From Spirochaeta sp. (GTDB lineage Bacteria > Spirochaetota > Spirochaetia > DSM-27196 > SLAA01), in the NCBI GenBank assembly GCA_020201015.1, contig JAIVHN010000045.1, positions 1-14,547 on the forward strand: DNA of 14,547 bases. The letters run 5' to 3'. Below, piece by piece: positions 7,165 through 13,744 of this stretch. Positions within the stretch are counted from its first letter, which is position 1. The number at the start of each line of letters is the position of its first letter. The notes under the pieces were generated by a model, which saw nothing but the letters and a program-made list of their open reading frames with translations, had not been told where the DNA came from and made no database searches. Made by a program: the position numbers and the translations under genes.

Positions 7165-8039
7165 AACGAATCCCGGTGTAAGGGTTTCCCAATATATACA
7201 CCGTCTCCACCCAAGAACTCGCGTTCTTGGCCCTCAATAAGGATTTGAACCGCGTCTACAGTTGGAAACTCGGTGGTAGAGTAGACCACTTGTTTCAACT
7301 GTGCCATGTATCCCTCCACGCCTAACGGGTTGAACTGAAATGCCTCGTTAAAGTTGAGATACGCAACACCGCCACGAACTGACGCCGAGATCAGTTTCGT
7401 GTCGTCTGGAATAAGATGGTGAAGTCCTCGTTCGATTTCTTGTGAGTTTGGGCCCCTTATTAAGATTTGAAGCATCGCCGTTAATGGCGAGTCGACAAAC
7501 GAAACTTCGCGGAGCACACGGTCTGGGTAAATGGTGCCCTCATCAGTTACGCGGATAAAATAGAGTGGAAAATCGCGACTGCGAGTTCCAGCCGTAGCCG
7601 GGGACTCGCCGTTCATCTCGGATTCGGAGCTTGAGTCTTCGCCAGCAACTTCCGAGGTGTCATCGGCCGCCGTGTCGCGGCCATTTTCGTTGGTGCTTTC
7701 AGCAGCGGCCGGCGCGTCGCTGTCCTCTTGCTGCAGCCCGTCGTCCGGAATAAGTTCGATTTGGGGTGTTTCGGGGGTCTCACGCAGAGTTTCTGACACT
7801 GAACCGCCTCCGGAGTCCGGTTCTCCTTCAGGGTCTGTTTCGGAGCCGCTTTCCACCTCAGGTTCGTCTCCAGTTTCCGAGCTTAATCGCTCGGTCAGCG
7901 TTTCAACTAAGCCTGTGTTTTCGAGCACTTGCTGAATATCAGTTCGATTGTGCAGATAGAGTGCTACTACAAACAGGATGAACGCCATCCAGAACAACAC
8001 ACCAAAGCCACTTCCGCGTTTCGTTTTCTTTCGAGTCAT
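7158..8039 (-). CDS. Membrane-anchored GerMN-domain protein
   Basis: 293 residues from ATG 8039. A basic N-terminus (TRKKTKRG) is followed by one hydrophobic helix (about 12-30), giving an N-in, C-out single-span protein. Residues about 45-152 are a low-complexity linker very rich in Glu, Asp, Ser, Thr, Gly and Pro. Residues about 155-285 form a GerMN domain, recognisable by LYFIRVTDEG, the LTAMLQILIRGPNSQE segment, IPDDTKLISASVRGGVAYLNFN and a final VQILIEG. GerMN domains occur in Bacillus spore germination protein GerM and in many non-sporulating bacteria, usually outside the membrane and near cell-wall proteins; their ligand is unknown. It is divergent from ptsI, with 90 bases between the preferred starts, and convergent with tlyA. 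Its own promoter is not clear: TTGATA lies at 8073-8078 but no good -10 follows at standard spacing. Confidence 0.85.
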   Translation of the reverse strand: MTRKKTKRGSGFGVLFWMAFILFVVALYLHNRTDIQQVLENTGLVETLTERLSSETGDEPEVESGSETDPEGEPDSGGGSVSETLRETPETPQIELIPDDGLQQEDSDAPAAAESTNENGRDTAADDTSEVAGEDSSSESEMNGESPATAGTRSRDFPLYFIRVTDEGTIYPDRVLREVSFVDSPLTAMLQILIRGPNSQEIERGLHHLIPDDTKLISASVRGGVAYLNFNEAFQFNPLGVEGYMAQLKQVVYSTTEFPTVDAVQILIEGQEREFLGGDGVYIGKPLHRDSFG

Positions 8040-8091
8040 AACACTCTACATATCGGTTGATTTCACCCCTATATCAAGATGCGGAACAGGG

Positions 8092-8120
8092 TTGTGAATA
8101 CCTTTGTTGTGCAATATAGT
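8092..8120 (+). promoter_or_regulatory. Promoter of ptsI operon
   Basis: TTGTGA (8092-8097) and TATAGT (8115-8120) are exactly 17 bases apart. The -10 box ends nine bases before ATG 8130, so the predicted transcript starts only two or three bases upstream of the start codon. The promoter falls inside the possible longer frame from ATG 8079, which argues against that longer start. Confidence 0.55.
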
Positions 8121-8129
8121 GGCACCATT

Positions 8130-9875
8130 ATGCAGGAGCTTAGCGGAATATCGGTCTCTCCGGGAATTGCTATCGGGAAGGCCTTTCTGTACCTAGACGA
8201 AACACCAAACATTCCTCGTTATCGAGTCCAAAAACAGGATCTGGAAGGTGAGTTTGACCGATTGCGCTCCGCCATTGACCGAGCGGTTGAAGAGTTGGAG
8301 GATATCCGCTCCGGCTCCGCCGCACAAAGCTCCGACGCACCGAAATTCTTAGATTCGCATCTGCTTATGCTGCAGGACGAGTCCTTCATTGGGGAGATTC
8401 GCAGCGAGGTCGAACAAAGTCGCTTTAACGTGGAGTGGGTACTCAGAAAAAACGCGCAGAAACTTACGTCAAAACTTGCGAATAGCAATGATGAGTATCT
8501 AAGAGACCGAAGTGTAGATATACACGACGTAGCTAAACGCCTTTTGGATCATCTCATGTTCCGCGAGCGAATCTCGCTGGCCGACCTCAGTAGTGAAGTC
8601 ATTCTGGTGGCGCATGACTTGTTGCCGTCGGATGCCATTTCCATGAACAAACGCATGATTCGGGGAATTGTGCTTGATGCGGGTGGTAAAACGTCACACA
8701 CCGCAATTTTAGCTCGCTCTTTTGAGATTCCTGCGGTTCTTGGTCTTTCCAACATCACCTCTTTGGTAAGCACTGGTGAGGAGCTTATTGTTGACGGCAA
8801 TCGCGGTCGGGTTGTAGCCAAACCCGATGCCGATTGGCGCAAACGGTACGAGCGGCTGCAGAGTGAGTGGCAGCGCCACGAAGTGCAACTCATGGGGCTG
8901 AACAACTTGCCAGCCGAGACGCGTGACGGCAAGCTTATACAACTCAAAGCAAATATCGAGGTTCCTGAAGAGGTTGAGGCTGTACTCTCACATGGTGCCG
9001 ACGGGGTTGGGCTCTACCGTTCTGAGTTCCTCTTCATGCGGCCTGGCCCTCTTCCAGACGAAGAAGAGCAGTTTGACGCCTATTCTAGCGTACTCAAGTC
9101 AATGGAAAACAGACCGGTGACTATACGCACATTAGATCTGGGCGCGGATAAAATTGCGCGCAGCCTGGGCAAAACAGATGACGAAAACCCTATACTTGGC
9201 TGGCGGGCAATACGCTTGTGTCTTTCAATGCCGGAACTGTTTCGCACTCAACTTCGGGCGTTGTACCGCGCCTCGGTGTACGGCGAATTACGCATCATGA
9301 TTCCTATGATTTCTGGCATCGAAGAACTGACTCAAGCACTTGAAATCATCGACGTGGTAAAAGCCGAACTGCGGGGCGAACATGTGGCATTCCGCGAGGA
9401 GCTACCGGTGGGGATCATGATTGAGGTACCCTCAGCTGCCATGACTGCCGATATCCTGGCCCGTAAGGCGGATTTTTTCTCTATTGGTACCAACGACCTT
9501 ATACAGTACACCCTTGCAGTGGATCGCGGGAATGAGAAAATTGCATACTTGTATGAACCGTTTCACCCAGGTGTGCTACGCATGTTGAAGCTGATTATCG
9601 ACGATGCGCACGCCAAGGGCCTTGCGGTCGGAATGTGTGGTGAGATGGCCGGTGATCCTATGTCGACTGTGGTTTTGTTGGGCTTAGGCTTAGATGAATT
9701 CAGCATGGGCGCGGTGGGTATTCCAGAGGTTAAGCGCATTATTAGATCGGTGTCGATGGCGGAGGCGGAAGAGCTGGTCGGTAGCATCCTTGAGATGAAA
9801 TCCTACGTTGAGATTGACGAGTTTGTTGGAAAATATATGGAGAAAACTTTTGAGCTCAAGCTCTACGAAAGCTAA
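8130..9875 (+). CDS. ptsI: Phosphoenolpyruvate-protein phosphotransferase (enzyme I)
   Basis: 581 residues from ATG 8130; an in-frame ATG at 8079 would add 17 residues that no enzyme I needs and would contain the promoter. Enzyme I takes phosphate from PEP on a histidine and passes it to HPr, in the cytoplasm. With the 8130 start the phospho-histidine is H190 in GGKTSHTAILARS and the catalytic cysteine is C503 in VGMCGEMAGDP, each one position from the well-known E. coli H189 and C502. The N-terminal HPr-binding/PEP-utiliser domain (starting LSGISVSPGIAIGKAF), the mobile domain and the C-terminal PEP-binding barrel (ADGVGLYRSEFLFM, SIGTNDLIQYTLAVDR) are complete. No HPr or EII gene is present nearby; instead der overlaps its 3' end by 26 bases. 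It may serve sugar uptake or a regulatory PTS; the window cannot decide. Confidence 0.96.
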   Translation: MQELSGISVSPGIAIGKAFLYLDETPNIPRYRVQKQDLEGEFDRLRSAIDRAVEELEDIRSGSAAQSSDAPKFLDSHLLMLQDESFIGEIRSEVEQSRFNVEWVLRKNAQKLTSKLANSNDEYLRDRSVDIHDVAKRLLDHLMFRERISLADLSSEVILVAHDLLPSDAISMNKRMIRGIVLDAGGKTSHTAILARSFEIPAVLGLSNITSLVSTGEELIVDGNRGRVVAKPDADWRKRYERLQSEWQRHEVQLMGLNNLPAETRDGKLIQLKANIEVPEEVEAVLSHGADGVGLYRSEFLFMRPGPLPDEEEQFDAYSSVLKSMENRPVTIRTLDLGADKIARSLGKTDDENPILGWRAIRLCLSMPELFRTQLRALYRASVYGELRIMIPMISGIEELTQALEIIDVVKAELRGEHVAFREELPVGIMIEVPSAAMTADILARKADFFSIGTNDLIQYTLAVDRGNEKIAYLYEPFHPGVLRMLKLIIDDAHAKGLAVGMCGEMAGDPMSTVVLLGLGLDEFSMGAVGIPEVKRIIRSVSMAEAEELVGSILEMKSYVEIDEFVGKYMEKTFELKLYES

Positions 9876-11301
9876 ACTGCCGGTTGTGGTTGTCGCCGGA
9901 CGACCAAATGTCGGTAAGTCCACACTCTTTAACCGCCTTGTGGGGCGCCGGCGGGCAATTACGGACGCTATGCCGGGGGTCACTCGCGACCCGGTTTCTG
10001 CCGCGGCGACCATTGGTGAGCGGCCGGTGCGACTGGTCGATACCGGTGGTGTCGGCATTGGCGAGAATGAGATGGATATTCTGGTTGCCGAGCGAAGCCT
10101 TAAAAGTGTGGCAGATGCCGATGTCGTCATCTTGGTGATGGATGGAACCGAGACCACCGGTGAGGATGAAGACTTTGTTGATAAACTTCGTCAGGTTGCA
10201 GATAGAACGGTGTTGGTGGTCAATAAAATAGATAACCCGGAGAGGGAAAATCTTGTTGCAGCGTTTTACGAGTATGGATTTGCACGGGTTGTGGGTGTTT
10301 CAGCGACTCATGGTCTTGGTCGTGAAGAGCTTGAGGAAGCCGTGTTGGAGGTGCTGGCAGTTCGATGTCCGTTACCAGAGCCGGAGCCACCTACGGAACC
10401 GGAGCTGCCAAACGCCCAAGATGGGTATGAGAGCAGAGACGATGTCGAGATTGCTGCTGACATAGCTGCAGAGAAGACATTAGCGGCTAAAAGCGCCGAA
10501 GACCAGCCACTGAAACTCGCGCTCATAGGGCGGCCAAATACTGGTAAGTCAAGTTTGGCCAACCTGCTGACGGGCGGTGAGTTTTCTTTGGTCTCGAGTA
10601 TACCGGGAACAACTCGTGATGTGATTGAGTCGGAGTTCATACACCGTGGCGTGCATATTCAGTTGCTTGATACCGCAGGAATTCGCCGCAAGAATAAGGT
10701 ACATGACGATGTAGAGTACTACTCGGTAAATAGGTCTATTCAAGCTGCCGAACAGGCTGATGTTGTCGTGTTGATGATCGATGCCGTAGATAACGTCGCC
10801 GAACAAGATAAGCGACTTGCCTCCCTGGTCATAGACCGTGGTTGTGCGGTCATTCTTGCGCTTAACAAATGGGATTTATTAAATCCTATCAGCAATCTAG
10901 AACAGGCCATGATTGATCGGGTACGGTTCATATTTCCTATTCTTGAGTTTGCGCCAATTGTACCGCTGTCGGTTGTTGAAAAGCGCGGAATAGATGAGTT
11001 GCTCAAGACCGTTCTCAAGGTACACCGTCAACAGCAGTTCCACGTGGATACCGGACGCCTTAACTCGGCGCTCAAGCGTTGGGTTGAGACGAATCCACCA
11101 CCGTTGGTACAGCGACATCCGTTAAAAATTCGCTACATGACACAACCGGAAACGTCGCCCATACTTTTCGTCGCCTTTGTGAATCGCACCCGCGGGTTTC
11201 CGGAACACTACCGTCGGTATCTCATGAACTGCATTCGCAAGGAGTTTGGCCTGAGTTCGGTACCAATACGACTTGAGTTGCGGGAGCAAAAGCGAAAATA
11301 A
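9850..11301 (+). CDS. der: Ribosome-assembly GTPase Der (EngA)
   Basis: 483 residues from TTG 9850, which has GGAG (9839-9842) seven bases upstream inside the ptsI coding region; TTG 9808 is in frame but lacks a binding site. Der has two tandem GTPase domains and a KH-like C-terminal domain and is needed for 50S subunit maturation. First GTPase: GRPNVGKST at 17-25, DTGG at 64, NKID at 125-128. Second: GRPNTGKSS from 227, DTAGI at 274, NKWD at 339-342. The domains are joined by an unusually long acidic, Pro/Glu-rich linker (about 180-222). The KH-like end contains the typical RTRGFPEHYRRYLMNCIRKEF segment. It overlaps ptsI by 26 bases and abuts the next gene, so it is most likely co-transcribed and translationally coupled. 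Confidence 0.96.
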   Translation: MSSSSTKAKLPVVVVAGRPNVGKSTLFNRLVGRRRAITDAMPGVTRDPVSAAATIGERPVRLVDTGGVGIGENEMDILVAERSLKSVADADVVILVMDGTETTGEDEDFVDKLRQVADRTVLVVNKIDNPERENLVAAFYEYGFARVVGVSATHGLGREELEEAVLEVLAVRCPLPEPEPPTEPELPNAQDGYESRDDVEIAADIAAEKTLAAKSAEDQPLKLALIGRPNTGKSSLANLLTGGEFSLVSSIPGTTRDVIESEFIHRGVHIQLLDTAGIRRKNKVHDDVEYYSVNRSIQAAEQADVVVLMIDAVDNVAEQDKRLASLVIDRGCAVILALNKWDLLNPISNLEQAMIDRVRFIFPILEFAPIVPLSVVEKRGIDELLKTVLKVHRQQQFHVDTGRLNSALKRWVETNPPPLVQRHPLKIRYMTQPETSPILFVAFVNRTRGFPEHYRRYLMNCIRKEFGLSSVPIRLELREQKRK

Positions 11302-12396
11302 ATGCGTGAGTACGCAATTGGCGAGGTCGCTGAGATTCTCGGTGTAAAGCAACATGTGCTTCGTTATTGGGAGCAAGAAATACCTCTCGTCACTCCGGCA
11401 AAGGACAGTTTTGGGCGCCGCGTATACTCCGGGCGGGATCTCCAGATTTTACTGCGGGTGCGGTATCTCGTGCACGAGGCCGGGCACACTGTTCGCGGAG
11501 CTTCAGATCGCATTTTGAACGAACTCACCGGCGCGGGCGCCGGACACAAGGCACGGCTTCAAGCTGTGCGGGACCAGCTACTTCCACTCCTTGCAGATGT
11601 CTCCGCCGCCTCCGTAAATAGAGCACTATTTGCTCCACCACGTGACTGGAACGACCAGGAGTTACTCTTTCGCGGGATAGAGCAAAGTTCCCCCCGTGAG
11701 CGTTATGCTGTCGTTCGGGCTCTTGAACAAATGGGCCGCAGCAATTACGAGCAGTTGCGGGAGTATCTGCTGAACCACCTTAGGAGCACCCGCACGCCGA
11801 TACAAGGTCAGGACACCAAAATACCAATTAGACTCCGTAGTGAGGCACCGTACACGGCCCAACAAGGGATTGAGGATGAACTGTATCGTGGCGGACAGGC
11901 AATTTTTACTCCCGAGCTTCGTCTCAGTCGCTTTGAGTCATGGGAGAACTTTGGTGAAGAAAAACGGCTCTTCGAACAGTGGTCGGAACTACTAAGGGCT
12001 GCCGAGTATGAGTACGGTCGACCGGTCTTTTGGTTTCTGCCGGTACATGTCTCACGTCGGGACTCTATCGAACGCTTGTTTGCTGCGCGGGCAAACTTCG
12101 GTCTGGCGCCGGGGCGGGTTTCATTTGTAACGGTGCAGGATATTCCGGTGCTCACCGAGGACGGGCTTCTTATTCCGGCTGAAGGCAAGCGGACACCGGC
12201 ATGTTGCTTTGCATTGAGGCGGAGCGTCTGGCAGAGGGGCGTTACAGTCCTACCGGAAAAATGGTACTGCTTCCAACTCTGCTGCATCGGCCATCCGGGC
12301 CTCTTCCATTACGGGTGCGCTTTGATTCGCCGTTATACTCCAAAGGCGCTCATACCGATACCTCTAAAAGGACGGCACGCTTGGGTCTGCGTGTAA
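11302..12396 (+). CDS. MerR-type regulator with large C-terminal domain, frame-disrupted
   Basis: ATG 11302 follows the der stop directly. As read, the frame gives 364 residues. Residues about 3-75 are a MerR-type winged-helix DNA-binding domain: YAIGEVAEILGVKQHVLRYW, then FGRRVYSGRDLQIL and a third helix. The middle (about 90-200) is helical and unrecognised. Residues about 215-295 resemble a stretch of UDP-sugar pyrophosphorylases (LFEQWSELL, then RDSIERLFAARANFGL, then VSFVTVQDIPVLTEDG), although the nucleotide-binding Gly-rich loop of those enzymes is absent. After about residue 294 the frame becomes Cys/Trp/His-rich and unlike coding sequence, while the -1 frame continues as good protein to 12449. 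The gene is therefore either broken or contains a one-base sequence error; the native product would be about 382 residues. Ligand and targets are unknown. Confidence 0.75.
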   Translation: MREYAIGEVAEILGVKQHVLRYWEQEIPLVTPAKDSFGRRVYSGRDLQILLRVRYLVHEAGHTVRGASDRILNELTGAGAGHKARLQAVRDQLLPLLADVSAASVNRALFAPPRDWNDQELLFRGIEQSSPRERYAVVRALEQMGRSNYEQLREYLLNHLRSTRTPIQGQDTKIPIRLRSEAPYTAQQGIEDELYRGGQAIFTPELRLSRFESWENFGEEKRLFEQWSELLRAAEYEYGRPVFWFLPVHVSRRDSIERLFAARANFGLAPGRVSFVTVQDIPVLTEDGLLIPAEGKRTPACCFALRRSVWQRGVTVLPEKWYCFQLCCIGHPGLFHYGCALIRRYTPKALIPIPLKGRHAWVCV

Positions 12397-12449
12397 TTGA
12401 CCTCTACTACTGGAGCGAAAACTCGGTGGTAGCCGCCCAAGGAGAGTAA
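12183..12449 (+). pseudogene. Displaced 3' end of the MerR-type gene
   Basis: In the frame one base back from the MerR gene, codons from 12183 to TAA 12447-12449 read as normal protein (ADTGMLLCIEAERLAEGRY, VRFDSPLYSKG, LGLRVIDLYYWSENS). There is a stop in this frame at 12180-12182 and the MerR frame still makes sense up to about 12190, so the break lies between about 12183 and 12200. The fragment ends five bases before the next gene and contains its AAGGAG ribosome binding site, as expected of a true gene end in this packed operon. ATG 12201 in the fragment has no ribosome binding site, so independent translation is unlikely. Confidence 0.7.
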
Positions 12450-12454
12450 GCTAC

Positions 12455-13699
12455 ATGCTGCCGAAGCCCCCTTTTTTGTCTTTCCTACCGCATACCCTGT
12501 GTATGAGCATTATTCTCATGCTTGCCGTTGCCCCGGTAAATGCCCCGGCATTTGATACCCGCGTTGATGAGCTGGTGCCAGATAACAGTGAGGTGCGGCG
12601 GGCATTGGCGACACTACTAGAGGGATCGGACTCTGAGCTCCGAAGTTTCGTACAAAGAATCGAGTCCCAGCGTAGTTGGGAGCATCGGGTGCGGGTTGAA
12701 ACGCGAGAGGAAGGCAATTATCTCTATCTGCTTTTTCTCAATGAGAGCTTTAGTAGGTATCCGGTTTGGGGCGCGGGGAGTTACATTGTCAGGCGTCCTG
12801 TGGGAGCAGCAGAGCCGGATCAGGTGAAGGTTTTTCTTCGCAGTGACCCGGGATACTATCTTCGGATTTTTCCCCATGGACAACGTTCCCGAATGGATCT
12901 CCATATTGCTGGCATCGAGACCTCGCGCAATATTCCTGTCCCGCTGAGCTTTGAGCAGGTTTTGCGGGAGCCGCTCCGCAGAATCATGGAACTGACACGT
13001 CGTACAGTCGACTGGCCTGCGCTTTTTCCGGTGGGTGGGAAAGAAAAATATGCGACAGTGGAGACCATGGTGCGAGCTGCCCGTGCAGCATTAGATGATC
13101 TACCCGATGCCGAAGATGGTGCCATGGACGAGAATGGAAACCTGGTTTTTATTGAGTCACTCGTTCTTCAGGATCAGGAACCCGGTTTTAACTGTTCAGG
13201 CTTTGCCAAGTGGATCGTGGACGGAATTGTAGAACCAATAACCGGCCGCTACCTCAGTATCGACCAACTAACAAGAAAACATCCGGACCATCGCGGGCAT
13301 AGATGGGGGTTGCAACATGACGAGTTTCGTGACCCATATTTCGGTCTTGACTGGACCCGCAATCTTGCAATCGCGGCGTATAGTTTGCATGCGCATGGTA
13401 CCGAAGTGCCGGATTCAGACATCGATCCACGGGCAGCGGACGTGATTTCTGTGCCGTACTCGCGCTATACTAACGGGCCTTTTGGTGAAGAACCAGTGTT
13501 GCGGCAACATACCCATGTAGCGGTTTTATTTCCGTACTTCGATACCAACGGCATATTTCGGGTGGTCGTTATGGAGCGTAATATTGAGTCCGGTCTGGTA
13601 TCTCTGAGGCGGCGCTATGAATCCGAGTTCATACACCTGGTTCGAGTTAGAGCCGATAACCGGTACGCTCCCCCAAACATCGGCAGTGCGGGAGAGTAG
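12455..13699 (+). CDS. Exported NlpC/P60-like cysteine hydrolase, putative
   Basis: 414 residues from ATG 12455, with AAGGAG at 12439-12444. The N-terminus has a hydrophobic signal segment (about 8-30), with likely cleavage near VNA or APA at 29-32. Residues about 40-200 are not recognised. The C-terminal third looks like a divergent papain-like NlpC/P60 fold: C247 in FNCSGFAKWIVDGI matches the usual DCSGF helix, a strand with ADVISVPYS matches the GDL strand, and H352/H354 in HTHVAVLFPYFD match the catalytic HVG strand, followed by FRVVVMERN. Family members cut or modify peptidoglycan peptides, so a periplasmic wall hydrolase is plausible but inferred. The family Asp before Cys is Asn here. 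It is the last gene of the ptsI-der-MerR group; a 6-bp hairpin surrounds its stop codon. Confidence 0.75.
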   Translation: MLPKPPFLSFLPHTLCMSIILMLAVAPVNAPAFDTRVDELVPDNSEVRRALATLLEGSDSELRSFVQRIESQRSWEHRVRVETREEGNYLYLLFLNESFSRYPVWGAGSYIVRRPVGAAEPDQVKVFLRSDPGYYLRIFPHGQRSRMDLHIAGIETSRNIPVPLSFEQVLREPLRRIMELTRRTVDWPALFPVGGKEKYATVETMVRAARAALDDLPDAEDGAMDENGNLVFIESLVLQDQEPGFNCSGFAKWIVDGIVEPITGRYLSIDQLTRKHPDHRGHRWGLQHDEFRDPYFGLDWTRNLAIAAYSLHAHGTEVPDSDIDPRAADVISVPYSRYTNGPFGEEPVLRQHTHVAVLFPYFDTNGIFRVVVMERNIESGLVSLRRRYESEFIHLVRVRADNRYAPPNIGSAGE

Positions 13700-13705
13700 T
13701 CCCGC
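13688..13705 (+). terminator. Hairpin around the stop codon, possible weak terminator
   Basis: GCGGGA (13688-13693) and TCCCGC (13700-13705) form a perfect 6-bp stem with the loop GAGTAG, which holds the stop codon TAG of the NlpC-like gene. No T-run follows, so intrinsic termination would be weak at best; it sits directly before the -35 box of the next promoter. Confidence 0.35.
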
Positions 13706-13706
13706 G

Positions 13707-13735
13707 TTGAAAATCAGCATGATACGGAGTACACT
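13707..13735 (+). promoter_or_regulatory. Promoter of the TPR gene
   Basis: TTGAAA (13707-13712) and TACACT (13730-13735) are 17 bases apart. The -10 box ends nine bases before ATG 13745, the same distance as at ptsI, and no ribosome binding site lies between, so the transcript may be leaderless. Confidence 0.55.
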
Positions 13736-13744
13736 CAATTTAAG

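Noticed and set aside
8079..8129. N-terminal extension of enzyme I from ATG 8079
   Set aside because: It lacks a ribosome binding site, contains a good promoter, and shifts the active-site His and Cys 17 positions away from the family's usual numbering.
10370..10500. Pro/Glu-rich stretch in Der as a sign of frameshift or fusion
   Set aside because: Both GTPase domains are in the same frame and complete; long acidic linkers between them are known in this family.
12180..12205. Programmed -1 frameshift in the MerR-type gene
   Set aside because: No heptamer of the X-XXY-YYZ type and no obvious downstream stem were seen, so a simple indel is preferred.
11808..12287. 159-codon open frame on the minus strand opposite the MerR-type gene
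   Set aside because: Ser/Arg-rich shadow translation without domain features or ribosome binding site; the plus strand is clearly coding.
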